Source of the DNA: Blautia sp. AF19-10LB
Lineage (GTDB): Bacteria > Bacillota > Clostridia > Lachnospirales > Lachnospiraceae
DNA: 64,000 nucleotides
Assembly: GCF_003461245.1 (NCBI RefSeq)
Contig: NZ_QTWS01000013.1
Location: 26,337-90,336, forward strand
Direction: 5' to 3'
How positions within the stretch are numbered: position 1 is the first letter of the stretch; each line of letters opens with the position of its first letter. The position numbers and the translations under genes are program-made. Shown in pieces: positions 45,235-54,951 of the stretch. The notes beneath the pieces were generated by a model. The model had not been told where the DNA came from. It was given only the letters and a program-made list of their open reading frames with translations, and ran no database searches.

Positions 45235-47199
45235 ATGAGCAAAAGTTATTGGATCTGGTATCCGGGAGATTTTGAATTATATCATGGAATGAAGCAGAAT
45301 TTCAGCCGTGTGGAGAGAGGCTTTGGCTGGCCGGCTTTCTGGAAAAGCGAAGGATTCCGCAACCGTGTGGCTTTTCGCCGTACTTATCATTTGGAAAAAG
45401 AAACTTCCTTTACTGTATATTCCAATGCAATCGGGCATGTACTGGCAGGAGAAAAGAAATACCCATTTGGAAAAAAGATCACCTGTGGACCGGGAGAAGT
45501 TGCAATCGCTGTTCACGCAGGATGTATTGAGGCTTTTCCATGTATTTATGTAGAAGGTGATGTGATCTGTTCAGACAAAGGCTGGATAGCAGAAGATTAT
45601 GATCAGGAACCGCAGCCGGCAGGAAGAAGCAGATATTTCACCAGACCGGAACAGAATCCGACAGTCTGGGAATACAGCGAGAAAATATATGAACCAGTCA
45701 ACGTAACAGAATACAACGGCGGAACGCTCTATGAATTTGAGACAGAGCTGAATGCAGTTCTGGAAGCAGAGTTCAAAAACGGATATCAGCCGGTACTGAT
45801 CTGCTGTGGCGAATCCAGAGAAGAGGCAATCGACCCTGTAAACTGCTACTATAGCTGGCAGCCGGACAAGGAGACTGGCAAATGTCCTTGCTGTGCAGTA
45901 CATTTTGCATACATTCCGGATTGCAAACCGGGAGAGATCATACTGAAAGCAAATCATCAGTATGTCGACATTCCGGTGAAAGCTGCATTCCACTGCGGAG
46001 AGGAACGCCTGAACCAGATCTGGTCTGTGGCAGAGCATACATTCCGCCTCTGCAGCGGCATCTTTTTTATTGATGGTGCAAAACGTGACAAATGGATCTG
46101 GTCGGGAGATGCATACCAGAGCTTTTTTGTAAATCGTTATCTGATGGCAGATGCAGATATCGACCAGAGAACGATTCTGGCACTGCGCGGCAATGACCCG
46201 ATGACGAGACATATCAATACGATCGTAGACTATTCTCTTCTGTGGCTTCTGGGGGTGAATTATCACAATGAAGGATACGGTGACAGGGATTTTCTGGAAC
46301 TGGTTTATCCAAAGATGGTTTCCCTTATGGAATTCTGCAATGGAAGACGCGATGAACACGGTTTCCTGATCGGAAAGGAAAAAGACTGGATTTATATCGA
46401 CTGGGCAGACATGGACAAAGATGGCCCGCTCTGTGCAGAACAGATGCTTTATGCGGCATGCTTCCGTGTGATGGCAGAGATCAGCGAAAAGCTTGGCAAG
46501 GACGGAAGTGCTTACAGACAGGAGTATGAGAAACTGGCTGCTGCCATTGAAGAGTTTTTTTGGGATGAGGAAAAAGGTGCGTACATCGATTCTTTTACTT
46601 CCGGGAAACGAAATGTGACAAGACATGCAAATATTTTTGCTGTATTATTTGCTATCGCAGATAAGGATAAGCAGGAAAAAATCCTCACAAACGTACTCGA
46701 AAATGATGAGATCCCGGCGATCACAACACCATATTTTAACTTCTTCGAACTGGATGTACTGTGCCAGATGGGAAAACTGACCGAAGTTTTGGACAAGATC
46801 CGTTCCTACTGGGGCGGCATGCTGGATCTTGGAGCAATTACCTTCTGGGAAGAGTACGATCCGTCTGTGCCGAAGGAAGAACAGTACGACATGTACGGTG
46901 ATCATTTTGGCAAGAGCCTCTGTCATGCATGGGCAGCAAGCCCGATCTATTTCCTGGCAAAATATTTTGCCGGACTGGATCTCGTAAACAGAGAAGAGAC
47001 GACTTATGTATTAAAACCACAGATGCAGTATTTTACAGAACTGGACTGCACACTCCCGGTGGGAAGCCATGGAACAGTCCGACTGCTCTGGGATGGAGAA
47101 TATCTGGAAGTGACACCGGCTGCAGACGGTGGAGTTCTGGAACTCGGTGAACAAAAATTTTCTCTGGTCAGAGGAGAAACAAGAAGGGTAAAGATTTGA
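45235..47199 (+). CDS. GH78-type alpha-L-rhamnosidase-like glycoside hydrolase
   Basis: A 654-residue cytoplasmic protein (no signal peptide). An N-terminal beta-sandwich part is followed by the (alpha/alpha)6 catalytic barrel of GH78 with the signature IDGAKRDKWIWSGDAY near residue 280, then CAEQMLYAACFRVMAEI and a C-terminal sandwich. It would cleave terminal alpha-L-rhamnose from plant glycosides or pectic side chains taken up as small oligosaccharides. The ATG at 45235 has TGGAGGAA upstream. The next gene begins one base after its stop, so the two enzymes are made together. Confidence 0.82.
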   Translation: MSKSYWIWYPGDFELYHGMKQNFSRVERGFGWPAFWKSEGFRNRVAFRRTYHLEKETSFTVYSNAIGHVLAGEKKYPFGKKITCGPGEVAIAVHAGCIEAFPCIYVEGDVICSDKGWIAEDYDQEPQPAGRSRYFTRPEQNPTVWEYSEKIYEPVNVTEYNGGTLYEFETELNAVLEAEFKNGYQPVLICCGESREEAIDPVNCYYSWQPDKETGKCPCCAVHFAYIPDCKPGEIILKANHQYVDIPVKAAFHCGEERLNQIWSVAEHTFRLCSGIFFIDGAKRDKWIWSGDAYQSFFVNRYLMADADIDQRTILALRGNDPMTRHINTIVDYSLLWLLGVNYHNEGYGDRDFLELVYPKMVSLMEFCNGRRDEHGFLIGKEKDWIYIDWADMDKDGPLCAEQMLYAACFRVMAEISEKLGKDGSAYRQEYEKLAAAIEEFFWDEEKGAYIDSFTSGKRNVTRHANIFAVLFAIADKDKQEKILTNVLENDEIPAITTPYFNFFELDVLCQMGKLTEVLDKIRSYWGGMLDLGAITFWEEYDPSVPKEEQYDMYGDHFGKSLCHAWAASPIYFLAKYFAGLDLVNREETTYVLKPQMQYFTELDCTLPVGSHGTVRLLWDGEYLEVTPAADGGVLELGEQKFSLVRGETRRVKI

Positions 47200-47200
47200 T

Positions 47201-49594
47201 ATGAAAAAAATAGATTTTAACAGAAATTGGACATGCAGATGCCTTACCAGAGATGAGGAACCGTATTCTGTGACACTTCCGCATGATGCGATGCGGAGTG
47301 AGCCGCGTACTGAGGAAAGTGTCAGTGAGGGAAACTCCGGCTGGTATCTGGGCGGCGATTACGAATATACGAAACATGTTTTTGTGCCATCAGAGTACAG
47401 CGGCAAAAAAGTTCTCATTGAATTCGAGAGTGTTTATCACAATGCGGAAGTTTATATTAATGGAACAAAAGCAGCATACAGACCGTATGGTTATACAAAT
47501 TTTTATGTAGATACAGAAGGGCTTCTGAAATATGAGGCACAGAATGAGATCCGTGTGATCGCACGAAATTCTGATCAGCCAAACAGCCGCTGGTACTCCG
47601 GAACCGGCATCTATCGTCCGGTATATCTTTGGACAGGCGATAAGAAGTACATTCCGGTCAATGGAATCAAGATCCATACAGTAAGCTATGCCCCGGCAGT
47701 GATCGAAGTAGAAATCAAGACTTCCTGCCCGGGAATGGTGAAAGTTGAAATCCTGAACAAAGAGCAAAATGTTCTTACAAAAGAAATAGAAAATACTGGA
47801 CACCCGTCGGTTTTCCGTATGGAGATCCCGAACGCAAAACTCTGGGACTGTAAGCATCCAAATCTTTATACTCTGCGTGCAACATTTGGAGAAGATGTTG
47901 TAGAGGAAACATTTGGAATCCGACTTCTTGAATGGAGCCCGGAAAAAGGCCTTACGATCAATGGTAAGAGAGAAATCCTCCGTGGTGCCTGTGTGCATCA
48001 CGATAATGGTGTGCTGGGTGCCTGCACGTATCCGGAGGCAGAGGAGCGCAGAATCCGCATCCTCAAAGAGAATGGCTATAATGCGATCCGTTCGTCTCAT
48101 TATCCATGCTCTAAGGATATGCTGGATGCCTGCGACCGTCTGGGAATGCTGGTGATGGATGAATATGTCGATGTCTGGTATATCCATAAGACAAAATATG
48201 ATTATGTGAATTACCTTGCGAAATGGTGGCAGCAGGACCTCAAGGATATGGTGGAGAAAGATTACAACCATCCGTCTGTTATCATGTATTCTACAGGAAA
48301 TGAAGTTGCAGAGACTGCACAGAAAAAAGGAATCGAACTCACCGGCAGAATGACTTCTTACCTTCATAAACTGGATCCGCACAGACCAGTAACCTGCGGG
48401 ATCAACATTTTCTTTAACTTCTTAAGTTCTATGGGAATGGGCGTTTACAGTGATGATAAGGCAGAAAAAAGCGCCCAGTCTGCAAAGAAGGAAGCAGAGA
48501 AAAAAGAGAAGAAGAAACCAGTAGGAAGTGAATTTTATAATACCCTTGCCTGTCTGGTCGGAGATTACTTCATGAAGATCGGTGCGACCCTCCCGCCATG
48601 TGACTGGAAAACAAAGGATGCATATGCGAACATGGATATCGCAGGATACAACTACGGACTTTTCCGCTACAAACATGACCTGAAGAAATACCCGAAACGT
48701 CTGATCCTCGGTACAGAGACTTTCTGCAAGGATGCATACAGTTTCTGGGAAATTGCCAAGAAGAATAAGCGGATCCTGGGAGATTTTGTCTGGTCAGGAT
48801 GGGAATATATCGGAGAGACCGGAGACGGTGCAGCTGAATACGAAGAATACAAAGGCAAGATGCCGCATACAAGAATGACTGGAAATAACGGAAGAATCGA
48901 CCTTCTTGGAAAGCCGCGTGCAGAGGCAGCTTACACAAGAGTTGCTTTTGAACGGGAAACAGGTCCGTTTATCGCCGTGAAACCTGTTTATCAGAAAGAA
49001 AACCTGAACCTGACAGGATGGGCTCTGACCAAAGCACTGGAGAGCTGGTCATGGCGAGGATGTGCCGGAGAAAAAGCTGAAGTAGAAGTTTTTGCAAGGG
49101 CAGCAGAGGTGGAGCTTCTGGTCAATGGAAAGAAAGTTGCACGTGGCAAAGTAAAAAAATGCAGGACTAAATTCCACATTCCATATGAGGATGGCGAGAT
49201 TACAGCAGTTTCCTATGATAAGAACGGACGTGAGATCAACCGCCAGACACTGATGACAGCAAATAAAGAAACCATGCTTCATATCAAACCGGAACAGGAA
49301 ACTGTGGAAGCGGGCAGATTGCTGTTTGTTCCATTGCAGTACGGAGACTTTAACGGAATCTGGAAACCGATGGAAAAACATCACCTGAAAGTTACAGTAG
49401 AGAATGCTACGCTTGAAGGTCTGGGAAGTGCCTGCTCCTATGTGGAAGGTAACTATGCACAGGATACCGTCGATACTTATTATGGTGAGGCGATGGCTGT
49501 AGTCCGTGCCGGAGAAAGCGGATCCGTGAAGATCACGGTCTCTGATGAAGAAAAAACATATACATGTGAGATTCCGGTAACAACACAGAAATAA
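47201..49594 (+). CDS. Glycoside hydrolase family 2 enzyme
   Basis: A 797-residue protein without signal peptide. Domain order is sugar-binding (about 1-170), immunoglobulin-like (about 170-275), TIM barrel (about 275-560) and a C-terminal beta part. The acid/base is E368 in STGNEVAE and the probable nucleophile E506 in LGTETF; the barrel entrance motif VHHDNGVLGACTYPEAEE and SSHYPCSKDMLDACDRLGMLV are typical. A beta-galactosidase-like or related activity is likely, though a barrel insert (about residues 405-430, Lys-rich) makes the exact specificity uncertain. It follows the GH78 gene by one base and ends near a strong terminator. Confidence 0.85.
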   Translation: MKKIDFNRNWTCRCLTRDEEPYSVTLPHDAMRSEPRTEESVSEGNSGWYLGGDYEYTKHVFVPSEYSGKKVLIEFESVYHNAEVYINGTKAAYRPYGYTNFYVDTEGLLKYEAQNEIRVIARNSDQPNSRWYSGTGIYRPVYLWTGDKKYIPVNGIKIHTVSYAPAVIEVEIKTSCPGMVKVEILNKEQNVLTKEIENTGHPSVFRMEIPNAKLWDCKHPNLYTLRATFGEDVVEETFGIRLLEWSPEKGLTINGKREILRGACVHHDNGVLGACTYPEAEERRIRILKENGYNAIRSSHYPCSKDMLDACDRLGMLVMDEYVDVWYIHKTKYDYVNYLAKWWQQDLKDMVEKDYNHPSVIMYSTGNEVAETAQKKGIELTGRMTSYLHKLDPHRPVTCGINIFFNFLSSMGMGVYSDDKAEKSAQSAKKEAEKKEKKKPVGSEFYNTLACLVGDYFMKIGATLPPCDWKTKDAYANMDIAGYNYGLFRYKHDLKKYPKRLILGTETFCKDAYSFWEIAKKNKRILGDFVWSGWEYIGETGDGAAEYEEYKGKMPHTRMTGNNGRIDLLGKPRAEAAYTRVAFERETGPFIAVKPVYQKENLNLTGWALTKALESWSWRGCAGEKAEVEVFARAAEVELLVNGKKVARGKVKKCRTKFHIPYEDGEITAVSYDKNGREINRQTLMTANKETMLHIKPEQETVEAGRLLFVPLQYGDFNGIWKPMEKHHLKVTVENATLEGLGSACSYVEGNYAQDTVDTYYGEAMAVVRAGESGSVKITVSDEEKTYTCEIPVTTQK

Positions 49595-49680
49595 ATTGCC
49601 ATATAGACAATATAGACAAAAACAAATATCACAATTTGTGCAAGATTCCCTAAAAAATTTTACTTGTGAAAATTCAATAA

Positions 49681-49740
49681 AAAAACGCTCCCATTTACGG
49701 CTGAAAAAGTGCAGTCTGCGAAAAAAATGGGAGCGTTTTT
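49681..49740 (+). terminator. Intrinsic terminator after the GH2 gene
   Basis: A 16-bp stem AAAAACGCTCCCATTT/AAATGGGAGCGTTTTT with a 28-base loop ends in T5. Its arms also start in A5, so it can work in both directions. No clear promoter was found between it and the GH3 gene at 49833. Confidence 0.85.
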
Positions 49741-49832
49741 GGGATTTATGTTAAATTTAGGTCATGGAAATTATGGAAGCACTTGAGCGATGAGGCTTAC
49801 CCATATTTCATGGAAAGAAAGGAGATAAAATC

Positions 49833-52800
49833 ATGAGCAGAAAAAATATCTGGCGTGGTATGACTACTCTTACAGCGTCTCTTCTGACCGTTTCTGTTGC
49901 GGCAGGACCTGTAGTAGACAGCTATCGTACAGACATCGACAAATTTCTTGGAACCAAGAGCAGTGCTATGGTAACAGACAGTACAGACGAGGATCTGTAT
50001 ACATATAAGTCTGACTATTCCAGCACTACAGAACTTCTGGAGTCCATCGAGGATCTCGGAGAACGTATGAGTGAGGAAGGAACTGTTCTGTTAAAGAACG
50101 AGAATAATGCACTTCCGCTGTCAAAAGATGAGACACAGAAGCTGTCCCTTCTTGGATTTTCCAGCTACTATCCGGTACAGGGCGGTGACATGGGAAGTTC
50201 CCTGACTGAAAATGAAGGAACAGATGCAGATACTGTAGACTTTGTTGAAGCATTAGCTGCAAAAGGATTCAGCATCAATGAAGACCTTCAGAATCTGTAC
50301 AAGAGTCTGGAATCAGAGTTCAAGACAGAGGTTAATATGTGGGGAAATATCGTAGAATACTACCACATTACAGCACCTGCAACAGACGGCGTATTTGCAA
50401 GCGAAGAGCCTTCACAGGAAACAATGGACGGTGTAGACAGCCAGTGGAAAGAATCTATGGATGATTACAATGTCATGCTGGTAACGATCGGACGTTCCTC
50501 TACAGAGAACGGAACTTACCTTCCGGGTGTGGACGGCGTAGATGCATCTCAGGATCTGAACCAGACCGATCCGCTTGGATTAAGTGATGATGAGCGTGAC
50601 CTGATCAATGCTGCAGTTGAAGCAAAAGAAAGCAACGGCGGTAAAGTCATCGTTATGCTGAACAATGCAAACGCAATGGAGATTGATGAGATCAAAAACA
50701 ATGACGGCGTAGACGCTATCCTGGAAGTAGGTCTTCCGGGAGGCTATGGTTTCTATGGTGTTGCAGATATTCTTTCTGGAGAGGCAAACCCGTCCGGTCA
50801 TCTGACAGATACCTATGCTGTAACAAATGCCAACTCACCGGCAGCACAGAACTTCGGAAATTATGAGTGGATCAATGCAGATCCGACTGTAAATATCAAT
50901 GCAGAAGAAGTTGAAGCAGAAGGTATTTATACAGGATATAAATATTACGAAACCAGATATGCAGACACTGTACTTGGACAGGGAAATGCAGATGCAACCG
51001 TAGGAAGTTCTACAGGAAAAGCATGGGATTATGATAATGAAGTATCTTATCCATTTGGATATGGTCTTTCCTATACAACCTTCGAACAGACTCTCAAGAG
51101 TGTAGATGTAGACCTTGAGAACAGAACGGTAACTGCTGAGGTAGAGGTTAAGAATACCGGTGATGTTGCAGGTAAAGATGTTGTACAGCTTTATACTTCT
51201 GTTCCTTATACAGACTATGACATAGAGAACAAAGTAGAAAAATCAGCAGTTCAGCTTCTGGATTATGAAAAAACAGATATGATCGAGCCAGGAGAAAGCC
51301 AGACTGTTACCATCACAGCAGATGCACAGGATATGGCAAGCTGGGACAGCACCTGTGATAACGAAGCAGGTACAACCGGTAACTGGATCCTGGACAACGG
51401 AACTTATTACTTCACTGTTGGAAACGGTGCACATGAGGCTGTAAACAATGTCCTTGCCGCACAGGATCAGAAAGTTGACGGAAATAAAGACAACGTACAG
51501 ACATGGGAACTTGGCGATTTTGATTCTTCTTCCTTCGCTGTAACCTTAAATGGTACACCAGTAGAAAATCAGCTCCAGGATGCAGATCTGAACAACTGGA
51601 TGGAAGACACAGTTACTTATCTCAGCAGAAATGACTGGGAAGGAACCTGGCCGGAAACATACAAAGACCTGACAGCTACAAACGAAATGATCAGTACTAT
51701 GGCTGATGACTACAGTGATATCGAAGCAAACGGAGATCCGTCTTCTGTAACCTTTGGTGCAGACAATGGAATGACTCTGGCTAACCTCAAAGGAGTAGAC
51801 GATATTACAGATGAAAGATGGAGCACTCTGATGGATCAGATCACTCTGGAAGAATGCCTGATTCGTACAGGACTTGGCGGAACCAGTACAAAAACGATCG
51901 AATCTATCACTTCTCCGGAAGCTATCCAGAACGACGGACCGAACGGATTCAACTCCTATCCGCTGGGACAGTATGCAAACTCAGACGATTCCACAGGAGA
52001 TCCATGCGTGATCGCAGAGGATGATCCGAACCGTGATTACAAAATGGGTGTTATGGCAGTTGAAACTGTAATTGGTCAGACATTCAGCAAACAGCTGGCA
52101 GAAGAATGGGGCAAAGTAATCGGTAACTATTCTCTGTGGGCAAACACAGCAATCTGGTGGGGCGTTGGAACAAACCTTCATCGTACACCTTACAATGCAC
52201 GTAACCACGAGTACTTCTCTGAAGATGCAGTTCTGACAGCTGGTCAGGGTGCAGCAATCATCGAAGCCGGACATGAATATGGCGTACTGATCGCACCGAA
52301 ACATCTGGCATTCAATGACACTGAAATCAACCGTACAGGTATTGCCGAGTTTATGACAGAGCAGGCTGCCCGTGAAAATGAACTGCGTGGTGTACAGTCC
52401 TGTATCGAAGATGCAAATGCGCTTGCTGTAATGACTGCATACAACCGTGTCGGCTGTGTGACAAGTAATGCACATACCGGACTGCTTCTGAACATCGTTC
52501 GTAAAGAATGGGGATTCAAGGGTCTGATGTCTGAGGACTTCATTCAGGATCCGACTTATACAAAGATCCGCATGGCAGTACATAATGGTGTAACCATGAC
52601 ATGTAACACCGGTGATAACACAATGGCAGCAGTAGAAGCAGTATGGCCATACTGGAGTGTAGAGAATGCAAGCAAGAGTGAAGAACTTCTGACAGACCTG
52701 AAACAGGCAATGCTGTATCAGAACTATGCACTTGCAAATTCCAATGCAATGGATGGCATGGCAACTACTACACATATTGAAAAACTGAATACATGGTACG

Positions 52801-52895
52801 ATAACCTGATCACAGGTCTTCGCGTTGGATTCGGTGTACTGACTGTACTCTGTGCAGCAATGTATCTGCTTGGACTGAAAAAGAAAGAGCAGTAA
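49833..52895 (+). CDS. Membrane-anchored GH3 beta-glucosidase-like enzyme with permuted domains
   Basis: A 1020-residue protein. A hydrophobic N-terminal segment (residues 10-28) and a C-terminal helix (about 993-1013, GVLTVLCAAMYLLGLKKK) suggest attachment at both ends. The GH3 C-terminal sandwich (LKNENNALPLS, VGLPGGYGFYGVADILSGEANPSG) and Fn3-like domain (YPFGYGLSYTTFE) come first, and the TIM barrel with KHLAFND, QAARENELRGVQSC and AYNRVG comes last, the reverse of the usual order. Such inversion is known in Ruminococcus and Butyrivibrio enzymes. At the nucleophile place the barrel reads LMSEDF (E901, D902) instead of the common SDW. It opens a group with a small membrane protein and a sugar transporter. 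Confidence 0.85.
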   Translation: MSRKNIWRGMTTLTASLLTVSVAAGPVVDSYRTDIDKFLGTKSSAMVTDSTDEDLYTYKSDYSSTTELLESIEDLGERMSEEGTVLLKNENNALPLSKDETQKLSLLGFSSYYPVQGGDMGSSLTENEGTDADTVDFVEALAAKGFSINEDLQNLYKSLESEFKTEVNMWGNIVEYYHITAPATDGVFASEEPSQETMDGVDSQWKESMDDYNVMLVTIGRSSTENGTYLPGVDGVDASQDLNQTDPLGLSDDERDLINAAVEAKESNGGKVIVMLNNANAMEIDEIKNNDGVDAILEVGLPGGYGFYGVADILSGEANPSGHLTDTYAVTNANSPAAQNFGNYEWINADPTVNINAEEVEAEGIYTGYKYYETRYADTVLGQGNADATVGSSTGKAWDYDNEVSYPFGYGLSYTTFEQTLKSVDVDLENRTVTAEVEVKNTGDVAGKDVVQLYTSVPYTDYDIENKVEKSAVQLLDYEKTDMIEPGESQTVTITADAQDMASWDSTCDNEAGTTGNWILDNGTYYFTVGNGAHEAVNNVLAAQDQKVDGNKDNVQTWELGDFDSSSFAVTLNGTPVENQLQDADLNNWMEDTVTYLSRNDWEGTWPETYKDLTATNEMISTMADDYSDIEANGDPSSVTFGADNGMTLANLKGVDDITDERWSTLMDQITLEECLIRTGLGGTSTKTIESITSPEAIQNDGPNGFNSYPLGQYANSDDSTGDPCVIAEDDPNRDYKMGVMAVETVIGQTFSKQLAEEWGKVIGNYSLWANTAIWWGVGTNLHRTPYNARNHEYFSEDAVLTAGQGAAIIEAGHEYGVLIAPKHLAFNDTEINRTGIAEFMTEQAARENELRGVQSCIEDANALAVMTAYNRVGCVTSNAHTGLLLNIVRKEWGFKGLMSEDFIQDPTYTKIRMAVHNGVTMTCNTGDNTMAAVEAVWPYWSVENASKSEELLTDLKQAMLYQNYALANSNAMDGMATTTHIEKLNTWYDNLITGLRVGFGVLTVLCAAMYLLGLKKKEQ

Positions 52896-52911
52896 GGAGG
52901 AAAACGAAACT

Positions 52912-53343
52912 ATGGCTGAAAAGAAAAAAATGGGCGCAGGACTGGTCTTAAGTGTAATCACTGCTCTTGTGACTGTTGCAGGACTGGTTCTGTACATGAT
53001 GAACTGCAAAACAAATTATTTTATAAACAGTGGCGTTAACAATGCGGTTGTAGCCTGCCTGGCTGCAGCTGCGATCCTTGAGATCGTTATGATCGCAGCT
53101 TCTATGAAAATGGGAGCAAAACCGGTTCTGGATATCCTTCCAGTGGCGTGTGGTGTACTGACAGCATATGCACTGATTCAGTTTATCAGCAGCAGGATCG
53201 CTGCGATCGGATCGATCATGACTTTTGAGAACAACGCTCAGAATATGGCGGATTTAAAGGGTGCAATCATTGGAATGATCGTGTGCGCGGCTGCTCTGAT
53301 CTGTACAATTATTTCTTCCTTCTTCAAAGTAGTAAAGGATTGA
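52912..53343 (+). CDS. Small four-helix membrane protein accompanying the GH3 enzyme
   Basis: A 143-residue protein with about four transmembrane helices (near residues 9-29, 43-64, 70-90 and 115-137). No known motif is seen. It starts 17 bases after the GH3 stop with AAGGAGGAAAA upstream and ends five bases before the transporter gene, so its role is probably tied to the membrane-anchored GH3 or to uptake of its product. Confidence 0.75.
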   Translation: MAEKKKMGAGLVLSVITALVTVAGLVLYMMNCKTNYFINSGVNNAVVACLAAAAILEIVMIAASMKMGAKPVLDILPVACGVLTAYALIQFISSRIAAIGSIMTFENNAQNMADLKGAIIGMIVCAAALICTIISSFFKVVKD

Positions 53344-53347
53344 TTTT

Positions 53348-54814
53348 ATGACCAAGACAAAGAAAGATTTCTGGAACGGTCCCCTGACCGGTTCCAGGAT
53401 CAAATCAGATGATGTAAAACTTCCGGAGATGTTGATCGGATATTTTATCGGACCGTTCGGAGCACTTCTGGCTTCCGGTATCTTTACCAGTATCCTTCAG
53501 AACTATTTTACAGATGTCCTGAAACTGAACCTGACATTTCTGACAACCTTACAGCTGTTTTCGACCATCCTGATCGTAGCGGCAAACCTGATCGTAGGTC
53601 AGCTTATTGAACGCACGAGAACAATGGCAGGAAAGGCAAGACCGTGGATCCTTCTGTCCGCACTGACCCTGTCTATTGCCTCTGTTCTGATGTTTGTAGT
53701 TCCTTTTGAGGGAACTGCCAAGATGGTATGGATCGCGATCGCGTACAACCTGTTTTACGCAGTAGCTTATCCAATCTACAATACAGCAAACTCCACACTG
53801 ATCCCTGTATCTACAAGAGACAGTAAGCAGCGAGGAGCACTGGCTTCCTTTACCAATGTGGCAGGACTTGCCGTTATGGGTGCTGGTTCCATGGTATTCC
53901 CGATCCTGGTTTCTTTTGCGCTGAAAGAAAATCAGCATCTGTGGTTTGTAGCTATGACTGCGATCGCCATTTTCTCTGCACTGACGATCTTCTTACAGTT
54001 CAAGTTTACACGTGAGCGTGTAACAGAAGAACAGATGTCTGAGGGAGCAACAGAGGAAGCAAAGGTTAAAACTGCTTCTCTGAAAGAACAGCTTTCTGCA
54101 GTTGCCAGTGAAAAAATGTGGTGGATCGTTATGCTGTTCTACATGGGATTCCAGTGGAGCGGCGCGATGAAAAATGGCTCCATGACTTATTTCTGTAAGT
54201 GGGTAATGGACAATACTTTCTTCGGTACAGCAGATGCATGGGGCGCTTCACAGTCACTCCTGAGCATCATGGGTGCGGTTCCGATGGCTGTGGCAGCAGT
54301 GGCGATCGTACCTCTCTGCAACAAATTTGGAAAACGTATCGTATGTATGGTCGGCATGCTTCTGGGATCTGTCGGCGGTGTAATCGCTATTATGGGTAAC
54401 GGACAGATCGTTCCTGTAGCAATTGGCGTCGCGCTTAAATGTCTCGGATCCGCTCCGGCATGCTACATGATCCTTGCAATGCTTGCGGATGTTATCGACC
54501 ATATCGAATACAAATCCGGAATCCGTACAGATGGACTGACAATGTCTATCTACAGCTCCATCATGGTAGCTGCAACTCCTGTATGCAACTCTATTTTCAG
54601 TGCGATCTTAAATGCCAGTGGATATGACCAGGCAGCAGATATCGCACTTGGTACTGCGGCACAGACAGCTGCAGCACAGACAGCAATCTCTGTCGGATAT
54701 ATCTGGGTAGAGACAATTGCTTATGTGATCTGTGCAGTTCTGATCTTCTTCTTTACAATAGAGAAGGATCTGCCGGAAGAGCAGAAAGCAATTGCAGCGA
54801 GAAAAAACAAATAA
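53348..54814 (+). CDS. GPH-family (MelB-like) sugar:cation symporter
   Basis: A 488-residue protein with twelve transmembrane segments of the MFS fold. Family features include the N-terminal LIGYFIGPFGALLASG, the loop RTRTMAGKARPWILLSA, which is the conserved GPH pattern, and YNTANSTLIPVSTRDSKQRGAL. It would import a glycoside or monosaccharide with a proton or sodium ion. Located right after the GH3 and small membrane protein genes, it probably takes up the product of extracellular cleavage. No EIIA-like tail is present. Confidence 0.9.
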   Translation: MTKTKKDFWNGPLTGSRIKSDDVKLPEMLIGYFIGPFGALLASGIFTSILQNYFTDVLKLNLTFLTTLQLFSTILIVAANLIVGQLIERTRTMAGKARPWILLSALTLSIASVLMFVVPFEGTAKMVWIAIAYNLFYAVAYPIYNTANSTLIPVSTRDSKQRGALASFTNVAGLAVMGAGSMVFPILVSFALKENQHLWFVAMTAIAIFSALTIFLQFKFTRERVTEEQMSEGATEEAKVKTASLKEQLSAVASEKMWWIVMLFYMGFQWSGAMKNGSMTYFCKWVMDNTFFGTADAWGASQSLLSIMGAVPMAVAAVAIVPLCNKFGKRIVCMVGMLLGSVGGVIAIMGNGQIVPVAIGVALKCLGSAPACYMILAMLADVIDHIEYKSGIRTDGLTMSIYSSIMVAATPVCNSIFSAILNASGYDQAADIALGTAAQTAAAQTAISVGYIWVETIAYVICAVLIFFFTIEKDLPEEQKAIAARKNK

Positions 54815-54844
54815 ATAAAGAGCCTAAAAGGGCTGTTACAATGA

Positions 54845-54912
54845 GGCGGTCTTCTGGTATATATAAGGTTAGTAAGTGTGAAACTGTGCCTTGAATATGC
54901 CGGAAGACCGCC
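54845..54912 (+). promoter_or_regulatory. Long hairpin between the transporter gene and the acylation cluster
   Basis: GGCGGTCTTCTGG (54845-54857) pairs with CCGGAAGACCGCC (54900-54912), 12 of 13 bp, around a 42-base loop containing TATATATAAGG. No T run follows, so it is not a standard terminator. It may be an mRNA-stabilising or processing structure between differently expressed parts of one transcript, or an operator pair. Confidence 0.5.
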
Positions 54913-54951
54913 AGTCAGTTTAAGTCAGAAATGGAAGGAGGAATTTGATTC

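Noticed and set aside
45571..46626. 351-codon minus-strand frame
   Set aside because: Antisense to the well-supported GH78 gene, with no start signal.
51981..53009. 342-codon minus-strand frame
   Set aside because: Antisense to the GH3 gene; rich in Cys and His in the way expected from the complement of biased codons.
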